Origin: Bifidobacterium scardovii JCM 12489 = DSM 13734
Lineage (GTDB): Bacteria > Actinomycetota > Actinomycetes > Actinomycetales > Bifidobacteriaceae
Assembly (NCBI RefSeq): GCF_001042635.1
Contig: NZ_AP012331.1
Span: 1,736,001-1,800,000, forward strand
DNA length: 64,000 nucleotides
Direction of reading: 5' to 3'
Below, piece after piece: positions 45,703 to 53,820 of this stretch. Each line of letters begins with the position of its first letter. Position 1 is the first letter of the stretch. Made by a program: the position numbers and the translations under genes. Under the pieces are notes generated by a model, which made no database searches, had not been told where the DNA came from, and saw nothing but the letters and a program-made list of their open reading frames with translations.

Positions 45703-46939
45703 TGTTCACGCCTCCGATGTTCTGGCTGCCGGTGTCGTGCGGGCTGGCGGCGTCGCCGCCTCCGCGCACCGTGTTCAATTGGGTGAGGATCTCGTCGTAT
45801 TCGGGGCCCAGCGGCTGGCGCCCGTGGTCGGTGCGCGCCTCGTTGACGGAGAGCCATGGCCCGCCGACCGCCTGGCTGGTGACCACGGCGTCTTCCATGA
45901 AGCTGCCGCGCAGCGCGGCTTCGAGGTTGAATTCCACGAAGCAGTCGGGAAAATACCGGTCGCAGATCTGCTTGTTGAACGCGGACTGCAGTTGTTCGAA
46001 CCAGCTGCCCAACGTTTCGCGGTAGAGGGCGTCGCGGAACGCCTGCGTGCTCGCGTAGTTGCCTTGCCGGGCGCCGACCATTTCCGGGGGCACCTGGTAG
46101 GCGGACGCGACCTCGATGTCGGACAGGGTGCGTCCCTCGACCTCCTGCGCGTCCTTGGGGCTGAATCCGGTCATGTCCTTGTATTCGATGCCACGCAGGA
46201 CGGGGCTTTCGCCTTCCTTGCCTCCCCCGTCGAGCCAGTCGGCGAGTTCCTGCTGCAGGAGGCGTCGGGCTTCGGGCGTCAGAGCGGCCTCTCCGAGCGC
46301 CTGGCTCCAGTAGCCGGGCATGCGCAGGCCGTGCTTCCAGATCTCGCGCCGCCATTTGACGCTTTCGGTGTATTCGTCGAGCGTCTGGCGCAGGGTGAGG
46401 ATCGGGCTGATGCCCTGGCTGGATCCGTAGCCGCAATCCCAGAAGCAGGTTTCGATGGGTATGGTCTCGCCGTTGCCGTTCGTCACCCCGTCGATCGCGT
46501 TGTAGGCGCCGTCGACCGTGTGGAACTGCCAGCGGATGGCGGGCCAGCGGATGAAGCGGTTTTCTCTGCCCGGCATGTAGGGGGATGCGAACCTGTCGTA
46601 GAGCAGCAGGTCCATCATCAGGTCGTAGACGAACCGGTATCGGCTGATGCCGGGGCCGGTGCCGGCCGGATCGTTGACCAGGTCGGACAGTTCGTCGCCG
46701 GGTCCGAGTTTCTCGCGGCCCTGGCTGGTGTGCCGGTAGGCGACCATGGGCACGCGGGCCACGTTGCGGGCGATGAACGACGTGACCTTGCGCACCGACG
46801 GCTGGCTGCTGAGGATCCGCCATGGGTCCGTTTCGCTGGTCAGTGGGGTGCCGGGGTCGGCCACGTACCATTTGCCGGTCACGGTCGCCGGCGGCCCGAA
46901 ATCACGGACGGCGCTTTTCCTGCGGAACAGGATGCTCAT
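45686..46939 (-). CDS. Portal protein
   Basis: The dodecameric ring through which DNA enters the head. The start at 46939 (MSILFRRKSAVRDFG) follows GGAGGCTGAGCC; the frame upstream is not coding. SFIARNVARVPMVAYRH, SGWFEQLQSAFNKQICDRYF-like and VPPEMVGARQGNYASTQAFRDALYRET are typical of HK97-family portals. The 417 residues are normal. It overlaps the protease-capsid start by 17 bases. Confidence 0.92.
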   Translation of the reverse strand: MSILFRRKSAVRDFGPPATVTGKWYVADPGTPLTSETDPWRILSSQPSVRKVTSFIARNVARVPMVAYRHTSQGREKLGPGDELSDLVNDPAGTGPGISRYRFVYDLMMDLLLYDRFASPYMPGRENRFIRWPAIRWQFHTVDGAYNAIDGVTNGNGETIPIETCFWDCGYGSSQGISPILTLRQTLDEYTESVKWRREIWKHGLRMPGYWSQALGEAALTPEARRLLQQELADWLDGGGKEGESPVLRGIEYKDMTGFSPKDAQEVEGRTLSDIEVASAYQVPPEMVGARQGNYASTQAFRDALYRETLGSWFEQLQSAFNKQICDRYFPDCFVEFNLEAALRGSFMEDAVVTSQAVGGPWLSVNEARTDHGRQPLGPEYDEILTQLNTVRGGGDAASPHDTGSQNIGGVNNEQTR

Positions 46940-47106
46940 TGGCTCAGCCTCCATCCTATGAGAATGCTGCAGATGCCGGCGACGATGAAGCCGAGCGGGA
47001 TCCACATGAGCGCGAAGCCGATCGTCGCGAATATCATGCCGAGGATGGCGAGCAGGTCTGCGATCAGGTCGCGGATCGGTTCAGGCGAAGAGTCCTTCGG
47101 TTTCAT
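46936..47106 (-). CDS. 56-residue membrane protein between terminase and portal
   Basis: Short gene starting inside terL (MKPKDSSPEPIRDLIADLLA) and ending in the portal start codon (ATGA). It encodes two hydrophobic helices (LLAILGMIFATIGFALMW and GFIVAGICSILIG). GAGACGAG lies before the ATG. The double overlap with neighbours and the helical content make it a likely real gene. The function is unknown; a small membrane protein at this place occurs in some related phages. Confidence 0.68.
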   Translation of the reverse strand: MKPKDSSPEPIRDLIADLLAILGMIFATIGFALMWIPLGFIVAGICSILIGWRLSQ

Positions 47107-48859
47107 AGATGCTCGTCTCCTTGGGTTTCGGTCTGGTCATGGCCTCGCTCATCGCGTTGCACAGTGCGGCCACGCCGTCGATCTTGTCGCGGCTGTCGGC
47201 CTTGTCGGGTTGGACGTTCTGGTTGACGTCCTCCTTGACGGCGAGGTTGTCGACGTTCCAGCGCAATACGGGATTGCCGTGATGGCGCAGCAGGGGATGC
47301 GCCTGCGTGCCGGTCAGCAGCAGCCGCTGCATTTCCTTGAGGACCGGGCTCAGGGTCTTGGCGCCCTGGCGTACCGGGGTGAGCCGGTCCACGTCGAATC
47401 CGGCGGCCTGCAGGTCGTTCGACACCTGCGTGGCGTTCCAGGGATCATATCCGATGGTCTGCAGGCCGAACGTTTCCATGTCGGCGAGGATCTGCTTCTC
47501 GATGTACGCGTAGTCGGTGACCGCGCCCGGCGTCAGCGTGAGCCACCCCTTGCGGCTCCATGCGCCGGCGGAGCCCGCCGTGCGCTTGTCCAGTGCGGGC
47601 AGGGCGTCTTCGGGGGCCCAGAACCTGACGAGCACGTCGTACGCGTCGCCGTCGGGGAACGCGAGCGCCCATGCGGTCAGGTCGGACACCGCGGCCAGGT
47701 CCCATCCTCCCCAGCAGGCGCGCCCCTTGAATTCCTTGTAGAACCGGTCGGGCGAATCATAGGGTTCGCCCATGTTGCGGTCCCATGAGTCAAGGGTCAG
47801 GAAACGGGTCTTCTGCTTGGTGCGGATGCCCAGGTGCAGGCGCTGGTAGGTGGCCAGTTCGGCCGGCGAGTTTCTGGCCTTGTTGGCCGCGTCGCGCAAA
47901 TATTCGCTGGTGGGGCTCTTGCCGTATCCGGGGTTCGCGCTCATCTGCGTGGCCGCGCTGTATGGGTCGGCCTTCTCGTCGGCGCCCCAGATGACCCCGT
48001 AGTAGGCCGGGTCGTCGATCAGCCCGTTGGCGACGTTCTCCACGTACGTGCGGGTCAGATCGTAGATCGTGTTGGTCTTGCCGTCGTCGGGCGTGGTGAT
48101 GCGCACGCCCAACGGTTGGGCGCGCGAACCGCGGCCGGTCTCCAGGGTGCGTACCAGGTCCGGGGTCTTGTACACGTGCAGTTCGTCGCAAATGAAGCAG
48201 TGCAGGTTCATGCCGTGCGCCGCGTCCGCGGCCGAGCTGATGACCTCCATGTAGGAGCCGGACGGCTTGTGCACGATGCGTTTCTGATGGGCGACCATCA
48301 CGCCCTTCAGAGCGGGCGTCTTCTCGACGAGCTGTTTGATGGGCTGGAACACGAATCCGGCCTGATGCTCGGTCGACGCGGCGCACACCACCTGCGCGCC
48401 CGGCTCCCCGTCGCCGCCCAGCATGTACACGGCGATGCCGCCCGACAGCGTGGATTTGCCGTTCTTGCGCGGCACGTCCACGTACAGGTCGCGGATCACG
48501 CGCACCCACTGGCCGTCGTCGTTGCGTCGGATCCAGCCGAACACCGGGGCGAGGATGTACGCGATCTGCCACGGGTCCGGGTCCAGCGGCCGGCCGGCCC
48601 ATTTGCCCTGCGTGTGGCGCAATACGTGGAAGCAGGCGAGGACCTTGTCCACGCGTCCCGGGTCGAACACCGCCCCGTCCACGCCGCGCGGTTCGGGCGT
48701 CTTGGTCTTCGGGGCCTGCCATTCCTGCGGGAGCGGATACCCGCGGTCGAGCATGTACCACGCGACCTCCGGGCTGACCTTCAGCCCGGCCAGTTCCTCG
48801 GCGGATGGCGGATCACACGCCGGTTGCGGCGAACGGGTTGTCTTCCTGCTCGCCATCAT
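47081..48859 (-). CDS. Terminase large subunit
   Basis: ATP-driven packaging motor and nuclease, 592 residues. The Walker A-like motif is YVDVPRKNGKSTLSGG near 130; LHCFICDELHVYKTPD carries the Walker B Asp-Glu. The C-terminal nuclease shows ACWGGWDLAAVSDL and QTIGYDPWNATQVSND. Two ATGs in tandem follow AAGGAGCG. It overlaps the small subunit by 47 bases. Confidence 0.95.
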   Translation of the reverse strand: MMASRKTTRSPQPACDPPSAEELAGLKVSPEVAWYMLDRGYPLPQEWQAPKTKTPEPRGVDGAVFDPGRVDKVLACFHVLRHTQGKWAGRPLDPDPWQIAYILAPVFGWIRRNDDGQWVRVIRDLYVDVPRKNGKSTLSGGIAVYMLGGDGEPGAQVVCAASTEHQAGFVFQPIKQLVEKTPALKGVMVAHQKRIVHKPSGSYMEVISSAADAAHGMNLHCFICDELHVYKTPDLVRTLETGRGSRAQPLGVRITTPDDGKTNTIYDLTRTYVENVANGLIDDPAYYGVIWGADEKADPYSAATQMSANPGYGKSPTSEYLRDAANKARNSPAELATYQRLHLGIRTKQKTRFLTLDSWDRNMGEPYDSPDRFYKEFKGRACWGGWDLAAVSDLTAWALAFPDGDAYDVLVRFWAPEDALPALDKRTAGSAGAWSRKGWLTLTPGAVTDYAYIEKQILADMETFGLQTIGYDPWNATQVSNDLQAAGFDVDRLTPVRQGAKTLSPVLKEMQRLLLTGTQAHPLLRHHGNPVLRWNVDNLAVKEDVNQNVQPDKADSRDKIDGVAALCNAMSEAMTRPKPKETSIYETEGLFA

Positions 48860-49292
48860 CGCTCCTTGCCACGTTCGATTCGCTCGCCGGGGTCAGGCCG
48901 AACTCGTGCGCGAACGCGCGGATCGTGTTCGACGCCTGCGTCAGGATCGTGAACGCCGGGTTGAGTTTCTGCGCGCCGCGTTCGGTCGCGATGAGCACGC
49001 CCTGCTCGTCGATGCTTTCCTGCGCCTGGCGCATCGAGGCGACCGCCAGACAGTAGGCGGCCAGCGCGTCCCGGTCCTCGGGTTTGATGATGCCCCGTTT
49101 GGCGAGTTTGGGCACGATGCGCCGCCAGGTGTTCAACGCCTCGCCGGTCAGCCATTTCGGCACGGCCGGCGCGCCGCGTTCGAAACCGGCGTCGTCGTCG
49201 GCGATCCTTCTGCCGCCCGAGTCGCGGCCGGCGCCGCGCCCGTTGACGATGCGCAGGCCGAGCGGGTTCTTCTGCGGTCCTCGCTGGCCCAT
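48813..49292 (-). CDS. Terminase small subunit (P27 family)
   Basis: A 159-residue protein with the P27-like signature: MGQRGPQKNPLGLRIVNGRG, PKWLTGEALNTWRRIVPKLAKRG, and DRDALAAYCLAVASMRQAQES. It recognises the packaging site. Together with the adjacent HNH gene it points to cos packaging. A ribosome site ACGGGATC is weak. Confidence 0.9.
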   Translation of the reverse strand: MGQRGPQKNPLGLRIVNGRGAGRDSGGRRIADDDAGFERGAPAVPKWLTGEALNTWRRIVPKLAKRGIIKPEDRDALAAYCLAVASMRQAQESIDEQGVLIATERGAQKLNPAFTILTQASNTIRAFAHEFGLTPASESNVARSDDGEQEDNPFAATGV

Positions 49293-49407
49293 GATCCCGT
49301 ACCTCCCGAATGGTGGTTCGACCCCAAAAACATGAGACGCGAAAAAAAGAGTTTCGGCGGCGCGGATTTCGCCGTCGAAACGTGTTTTCCGGGACTCCCA
49401 TACCCTG

Positions 49408-49761
49408 TCAGTGGAAGATCTTCGGGTAGCGTCGCCGGTCGTCCGCGTTCTTCCAGTCGTTGCACTGTTCGCACAATGTCTGGCAGTTGTTCGGGTCGAG
49501 AAACGCGCCGCCCGCGCCGATGGGGATGATGTGGTCGACGATATGGCATCCCGTGCGCCCGCATCGCCGGCATGCGTGATGGTCGCGTTCGAGCACGAAA
49601 CAGCGGACGCGTCGCCATTCGGCGGAGTATTCGGCTCTCATGCGCGTGTGGGCGCTGGGATGCTGCCATGGCTGGCGTTGGTGCCGGTCGCACAATCCGT
49701 CGCGCACGGCCTTGAGCGTGCAGCCGGGATGGGAGCAGCGGGCGCGGGGTTTGCCGGGCAT
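49408..49761 (-). CDS. HNH endonuclease next to the terminase
   Basis: A 117-residue HNH nuclease. CSHPGCTLKAVRDGLCDRH and CRRCGRTGCHIVDHIIPIGAGG carry the zinc and HNH residues; CEQCNDWKNADDRR is the second zinc knuckle plus catalytic Asn/His region. HNH proteins beside P27-type terminases are needed for cos cleavage in HK97-type phages. The start at 49761 overlaps the stop of the 53-residue gene before it (TGATG). Confidence 0.9.
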   Translation of the reverse strand: MPGKPRARCSHPGCTLKAVRDGLCDRHQRQPWQHPSAHTRMRAEYSAEWRRVRCFVLERDHHACRRCGRTGCHIVDHIIPIGAGGAFLDPNNCQTLCEQCNDWKNADDRRRYPKIFH

Positions 49762-49922
49762 CAGACGATCTCGATGCCGAGCTGCTGCAATGCGTTGAGG
49801 TATTCGTCCTCGTACATGCGCAATGGCCATGCGTTGAGCGCCTGCTCGCGGGTGACCTGCATGCCGGTGTTGTTGAGTGCGTCGGCGATGCGCGTCAGCT
49901 GGTGGAGGATCTCGGCATCCAT
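49761..49922 (-). CDS. 53-residue hypothetical phage protein
   Basis: Short gene encoding MDAEILHQLTRIADALNNTG and ending in LQQLGIEIV. Predicted helical, with no cysteine. It is coupled to the HNH gene and follows the fibre-like gene by two bases. Starting with AAGGGCTGAGC it is well placed to be expressed. No family recognised. Confidence 0.6.
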   Translation of the reverse strand: MDAEILHQLTRIADALNNTGMQVTREQALNAWPLRMYEDEYLNALQQLGIEIV

Positions 49923-49924
49923 GC

Positions 49925-50497
49925 TCAGCCCTTGGCGGCCATGGCGCCGGATGCGACCAGCGCGTCGCGCAACGCGATGAACTCGGCCTTGGTCACGGTG
50001 TCGCCCGCCGGATCCGCCACGTAGGCCGCCTGTCTGACGCCGCCGAGGGCGCTGCCCGCCGCGGGCAGTGTGTATGCGGCCGGAATGTCCGGCTTGTTCG
50101 TCAGGTCGGCGTACGAGCCGGAGAACGAGCTGGTGCCCGCGCCGATGGCGGTTCTCGCGCTTGCGGCGTCCTTGGCCTTGAGCAGTGCCCTGCCGGTGTC
50201 GGTCGCGCCTGTCAGGGTGTCCGCCGTGGGCGAGGCCGGGACGTCGACGAAATCGAATCCGGTGCCGTCGCCCTTGACCTTCGGGATCCTGCCGTGGTCG
50301 GTGTCGGCGGAATAGCCGGCGAGCTTGGCCGGCGATATGCTGCCGTCCGCCGGCTCGGCCGGCGTGCTCGGCGCGGAGGATGGACCGCCGACGGGATTGC
50401 CGTCGGCGTCCACGAACTGGGCCTTGCGGATCTGGGTCGGCTGGGGAACGTCGTCCGCATCGTTGATCTGCTGCAGGTAGGTGATGTCATTTGCCAT
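49925..50497 (-). CDS. Head fiber-like protein
   Basis: A 190-residue protein whose last ~40 residues (GGVRQAAYVADPAGDTVTKAEF, ALRDALVASGAMA) match the head-fiber family of phage decoration proteins. Upstream are a Pro/Ala/Ser-rich stretch (PSSAPSTPAEPADGS) and a Gly/Asp-rich region with SFSGSYADLTNKPDIPAAY, a motif seen in phage fibre and collagen-like proteins. It starts at 50497 after AAGGAGTCTCGC. Inference: surface decoration of head or tail. Confidence 0.78.
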   Translation of the reverse strand: MANDITYLQQINDADDVPQPTQIRKAQFVDADGNPVGGPSSAPSTPAEPADGSISPAKLAGYSADTDHGRIPKVKGDGTGFDFVDVPASPTADTLTGATDTGRALLKAKDAASARTAIGAGTSSFSGSYADLTNKPDIPAAYTLPAAGSALGGVRQAAYVADPAGDTVTKAEFIALRDALVASGAMAAKG

Positions 50498-50558
50498 GCG
50501 AGACTCCTTCGAGGGGTTGTGATCGTTGAAATATGCGGCGTGTCGTCGTGTTCTCCGC

Positions 50559-50587
50559 TTGAATATCTTTAGATACGATGTTATTAT
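50559..50587 (+). promoter_or_regulatory. Forward promoter of the 50.6-51.2 kb cassette
   Basis: TTGAAT (50559) and TATTAT (50582) are separated by exactly 17 bases, a clear sigma70-type promoter in an AT-rich island. It drives a small plus-strand operon against the direction of all surrounding phage genes. Confidence 0.7.
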
Positions 50588-50638
50588 AGATATGTCGGCA
50601 AGGAAGACCGACGACAACAGAAAAGTGAAAGGGCGGCC

Positions 50639-50749
50639 ATGACCATCAACGATTGGCTATCCTTGACCCTCCAAGCCGTATCGACCGGAACGGCGTTCTG
50701 GGTGGCATGGAGGACCAGAGAAAGGAAAAAGCCCCGACACAAGAAGTGA
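50639..50749 (+). CDS. 36-residue hypothetical protein
   Basis: MTINDWLSLTLQAVSTGTAF followed by WVAWRTRERKKPRHKK, a short hydrophobic helix and a very basic tail. AAAGGGCGGCC precedes the ATG. First gene of the reversed cassette. It is short, so confidence is limited. Confidence 0.55.
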   Translation: MTINDWLSLTLQAVSTGTAFWVAWRTRERKKPRHKK

Positions 50750-50822
50750 ATAGGGCAAGGGGTTCCGAGCGCAGGTACCGCCCAGAACCCCTCTACCCAA
50801 CACTACCAGAACGGAGCGCACC

Positions 50823-50987
50823 ATGGAACGATCACGCATATGGGGCCTGCTGTCGCTGGCCTTCGGCGTACTGGCACTGGGAATGTCCTTCGGTGGATCG
50901 TTCGCCGGAGGCTTCGCGCTCACCGCCGGACTGTTCGGCCTCGCAGCCGGCCTCGACCACGACGGAAAAGGCGGAAACGATGACTAG
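50823..50987 (+). CDS. 54-residue hypothetical membrane protein
   Basis: One or two hydrophobic helices (IWGLLSLAFGVLALGMSFGG and FALTAGLFGLAAGLD) with a polar acidic tail. The ATG follows ACGGAGCGCACC. Its end overlaps the next gene by 8 bases. No family recognised. Confidence 0.6.
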   Translation: MERSRIWGLLSLAFGVLALGMSFGGSFAGGFALTAGLFGLAAGLDHDGKGGNDD

Positions 50988-51186
50988 GCATTATCTCAGC
51001 CTGACCGAGGTTGCCGAAAAGCTCGGCATCACCAAGGGGGCGCTCGCCCAGTACAAGCTGCCCGAGGCCGACGTGACCGTGGGCAGAGCGCGCGGCTGGC
51101 TTCCGGAGACGATCGACAAGTGGAACGCGCAGCGCCCCGGTCGAGGCGTCGGCGGAGGCAGGCCGCGCAAGAACAAGCAGGCATGA
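50980..51186 (+). CDS. 68-residue HTH DNA-binding protein
   Basis: YLSLTEVAEKLGITKGALAQYKLPEADVTV followed by GWLPETIDKWNAQRPGRG is an excisionase/MerR-like winged helix (AlpA type). The tail GVGGGRPRKNKQA is basic. It overlaps the preceding gene (translational coupling). As a regulator it could control this small cassette or neighbouring phage genes. A terminator follows directly. Confidence 0.75.
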   Translation: MTRHYLSLTEVAEKLGITKGALAQYKLPEADVTVGRARGWLPETIDKWNAQRPGRGVGGGRPRKNKQA

Positions 51187-51187
51187 G

Positions 51188-51213
51188 AAGACCCCGCATA
51201 TTGGCGGGGTCTT
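51188..51213 (+). terminator. Terminator of the forward cassette
   Basis: AAGACCCCGC-ATATTG-GCGGGGTCTT is a perfect 10-base stem just after the HTH gene. It can also stop the DUF4145 transcript coming from the other side. Confidence 0.8.
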
Positions 51214-51224
51214 GACTCGATGCA

Positions 51225-51733
51225 TCACGCGTGCCGCTGCTTGCGTTTCTCTCTCAGTTCACGACGCTTCTGGATGGCCATGGGTTGCTGGTATACGTAG
51301 TCGAGAAGGGAATCGAGGAAGCCGAGGATGTCGGCGGCGTCGTCCGCGTCTACCGGCGTTCCGAGATCGCCGTGCGCCATATCGTTGCCGATGAAGCGGA
51401 TCTCATGCGCTTCGTCCTTCAATTGGTCGGTGACGACATGGGTTTCGGCCATTTTCTCGATATCTCCGTAGAGATTGTTTGTATGGATGTTCTTGTCCTT
51501 GGCAATGGCTTGCACGGCTGTTCTGGCGAGTAGCACGGCAGCGCGGTTGGCGTTGATGGAGAAGCAGGCATATGCTTCCGAAGCGGCAGAGGCAATGTCT
51601 TGAGGCACGTTCTCATACTCCTTCCCCAGAGGCTTTGCCGGATACCACTGCAGATTATCCTGAGCCTCAAAATGGCAACCCGCTATCACAGGAAGCCATT
51701 CAGATTGCAGTGCCAGCAGATTCTTGAAGCCAT
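51225..51733 (-). pseudogene. DUF4145 family protein, N-terminally degraded
   Basis: The C-terminal 140 residues are a good DUF4145 domain: DIASAASEAYACFSINANRA, AVLLARTAVQAIAKDK, GNDMAHGDLGTPVDADDAADI. The frame has no proper start: the first in-frame start (GTG, 51689) has no ribosome site, and the open frame upstream has no ATG. In another frame at 51733 the sequence begins MASRICWHCN, the Cys-rich start expected of these proteins, but it meets a stop after 15 codons. Most of the zinc-ribbon half is missing. DUF4145 proteins are often in defence loci, so this may be a dead accessory gene. Confidence 0.7.
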
Positions 51734-51856
51734 GACAATATTGTAAGTCGCGCAGACATCCGCCATCGTCGATAGAAAATGACCACTGTAGACATGTATA
51801 CGGTGACAGTTTGGGTTTGTCAAATATCGGTGACAGTCTCGGCGAGGAAACGGAAA

Positions 51857-51884
51857 GGGCCGTAATCCATGTGGATTACGGCCC
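51857..51884. repeat. Perfect inverted repeat (GGGCCGTAATCC arms)
   Basis: GGGCCGTAATCC-ATGT-GGATTACGGCCC, 12-base arms and a 4-base loop. On the minus strand it is followed by TTTCC, so it could terminate the 51945-52672 genes. Two direct CGGTGACAGT repeats lie nearby at 51801 and 51829. Confidence 0.7.
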
Positions 51885-51944
51885 AACCCATCGGTCACTC
51901 AGAATCAAGTAACACTTGCTTATCCGATTAGTGAATATATAGTT

Positions 51945-52403
51945 TTATGAGATGCTTTCATTATGCTTGGCAGCCAGCAAGCTGTCAATCTCCGCGCGTA
52001 CAAGAGCCCAGCCGTTGCCGACCTTCACGCCATGCAGGCTGTGGTCATGGATCATCTGCAACACACGCTGACGACTGATGTTCAGCACGGCAGCGGCTTC
52101 CGTCACGGAAAGCATGGGAGGCACGGGGGCAAAGCCATTGAGACGGTCGAATTCCGCGGACTGGAGGACGCGGATCTGGATGGCCTCCGGCAGGGACTTT
52201 CTGTCCGCAAGCAGCGACAGCGCGGTAAGGCATGCCTGGCGCATACTCTCGGCGGGGAGCGAAAGAGTCACCTCAAGCCGGCCGGACGGCGACTGAGCCA
52301 CCGCGGCGTGCCAATCCAGGAAAGCATCGAGAATGTCTTCATCGACGCCGTCGTCCGCGTAGCAATGGTCGAACTCGATGACGACGTTCCAATACTCCAT
52401 CAT
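51945..52403 (-). CDS. HTH protein, probable antitoxin partner of HicA-like toxin
   Basis: A 152-residue protein. The N-terminal ~90 residues (VVIEFDHCYADDGVDEDIL, TLSLPAESMRQACLTALSLL) form an alpha/beta unit unlike known HTH proteins. Residues 95-150 are an excisionase-like helix-turn-helix (PPMLSVTEAAAVLNISRQRV, then VGNGWALVRAEIDSLLAAK). AAGGAGAAACAACC precedes the tandem ATGs. It lies 69 bases downstream of a HicA-like gene, so a two-gene toxin-antitoxin or regulatory pair is inferred. A GC-rich hairpin sits between them. Confidence 0.7.
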   Translation of the reverse strand: MMEYWNVVIEFDHCYADDGVDEDILDAFLDWHAAVAQSPSGRLEVTLSLPAESMRQACLTALSLLADRKSLPEAIQIRVLQSAEFDRLNGFAPVPPMLSVTEAAAVLNISRQRVLQMIHDHSLHGVKVGNGWALVRAEIDSLLAAKHNESIS

Positions 52404-52471
52404 GGTGGTTGTTTCTCCTTGTGTGCATGGGGCAAGGAGCCGGGCACCCTTTCGGTAGCCCGGCCCGGCGT

Positions 52472-52672
52472 TCACAGGCGTACGCCCGCGCGTTTCAGGG
52501 GAGCAAGAGAGTTCCTCAGAGAACGCCAGTCGCTCGGCGTGCCGGCAAGGGTGGTGATCCATTTACCGTCGAGGAAGACCTTGTAGTGGCCCCTCCTCGT
52601 GCGGACGATGGTGCATCCCTGTTTTTCCAGTTTGCCGAGCAGCTCCTTGATCTCATTTGCTATACTATTCAC
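52472..52672 (-). CDS. HicA-like mRNA-interferase toxin
   Basis: A small basic protein with IKELLGKLEKQGCTIVRTRR followed by GHYKVFLDGKWITTLAGTPSDWRS, matching the HicA fold; the catalytic His is that in RRGHYKVF. Its start is unusual. A consensus AAGGAGG (52672-52678) ends one base before an in-frame GTG (52672) and the natural spacing instead points to an ATA codon at 52663. I list the GTG; the AUA start would give 63 residues. The partner is a HTH protein, not a HicB. Confidence 0.72.
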   Translation of the reverse strand: MNSIANEIKELLGKLEKQGCTIVRTRRGHYKVFLDGKWITTLAGTPSDWRSLRNSLAPLKRAGVRL

Positions 52673-52738
52673 CTCCTTTCGGATAAGCAAGAAAATTCTA
52701 TTACAGTCCTTGTCAAATAGCAAATAGCCATATCGGGG

Positions 52739-53446
52739 CTACTTGTTCTTGCGCACATGTGCCTGCCAGATGTCCCACACCAGATACACAGGATCGCCGT
52801 GCTCATCCGCGGCGACGGGGCGGATGATGCCGCGTTTGGCCCATTGGCTGATGGTGTTGCGTTTGATGTCGATGCCCCACGGCGCCAATAGCGCCCTGAT
52901 CCCGCTTGAGGTGCCCTGCGCTCCCCCGATCGCGAGTTTGAGCATACTGTTGCGATGGATGTCCTTGATCCGGTATTCGCCGGCGCAACGGTCGCATGCC
53001 TTGTATCCGGATTGCAGTTCCAGCGGATCGCAGCGCAGTTCGCAGCCACAGGTTGGGCACCAGCCGATCATCTTGGTTTCGGGTGGAGGATTGAGCATAC
53101 GATCCAATCGGCGTTCGGCCTGCGAGACGAGTTCCATGATCGCCGGCGCGTCAGCACGTTCGAGCAGCTTGTCGGCGTGCGGGATGATGCCTTTGAGCTG
53201 TCCCTCGGCGTCCATGCGCATGGGCAGGCCGAGGACGCGGCTCATATGCTCGACGAGGGTGAGGATGTCCTGCAGGAGGCTCCACGCGCCGAGGTTGAGC
53301 GGGATCGGCGCCACCGTCCTGCTGCCATGCCCCGTCTGGCGGCTGGTGACGCGGGCGCGTTTGGCCGCGATCTCGCGCAGCGCGGGCAGACCGTTGCGGA
53401 TCGAGGCAAGGTCACGGCGGAAACTGGCGGCATTGTGTTCGTTCAT
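52739..53446 (-). CDS. Zinc-ribbon phage protein (putative DNA-binding)
   Basis: A 235-residue protein starting at 53446. The N-terminal half is helical (ALREIAAKRARVTSRQTGHG, LQDILTLVEHMSRVLGLP). Around 145-180 is a zinc ribbon (CPTCGCELRCDP ... CDRCAGEYRI). The C-terminal region (PWGIDIKRNTISQWAKRG) is HTH-like. This type is widespread in actinophage early regions with no known function. GGAGGG lies before the ATG. Confidence 0.7.
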   Translation of the reverse strand: MNEHNAASFRRDLASIRNGLPALREIAAKRARVTSRQTGHGSRTVAPIPLNLGAWSLLQDILTLVEHMSRVLGLPMRMDAEGQLKGIIPHADKLLERADAPAIMELVSQAERRLDRMLNPPPETKMIGWCPTCGCELRCDPLELQSGYKACDRCAGEYRIKDIHRNSMLKLAIGGAQGTSSGIRALLAPWGIDIKRNTISQWAKRGIIRPVAADEHGDPVYLVWDIWQAHVRKNK

Positions 53447-53597
53447 TTGTTCGAAACCCTCCACGTCGGCTATAGTGGTGTCTGCAGGACGCGCCCTCCG
53501 CCGCACAGGTGGAGGGTTCCGTTTATCCGGCGAACGCCGGCATGGTTGCCGGTGTTCGTGGTTGTCGGCGTTCGTGGTTGATGGTTGGTGTGGTTGG

Positions 53598-53777
53598 TTA
53601 GATGTCGAATGCCGGCGGTTCCGGTCGGGGCGGTTCGGGCTGTTTCTTGGGGTGTCCGGCTTTGATGATGTCGCTGATCTGGTTTTCGGGGAGTTTGAGG
53701 ACGTTGGCGGTTTCGTCGACGCTGATGCCCTTGTCGTGCCAGTCGAGGATCATGTCGCGGATTCGCGCCGTCACCAT
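53598..53777 (-). CDS. 59-residue HTH protein
   Basis: MVTARIRDMILDWHDKGISVDETANVLKLP is a helix-turn-helix resembling sigma70 region 4 or a Trip-type domain; the tail is Pro-rich (PKKQPEPPRPEPPAFDI). A GGAGGGCAT ribosome site is perfect. Small early DNA-binding protein of unknown role. Confidence 0.7.
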   Translation of the reverse strand: MVTARIRDMILDWHDKGISVDETANVLKLPENQISDIIKAGHPKKQPEPPRPEPPAFDI

Positions 53778-53820
53778 ATGCCCTCCGTTCTCACTGTCCG
53801 GACAGGACCACGGTTCTGGC

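Noticed and set aside
51797..51840. CGGTGACAGT direct repeats as insertion-sequence ends
   Set aside because: They are direct, not inverted, only 28 bases apart, and no transposase or target duplication is nearby.
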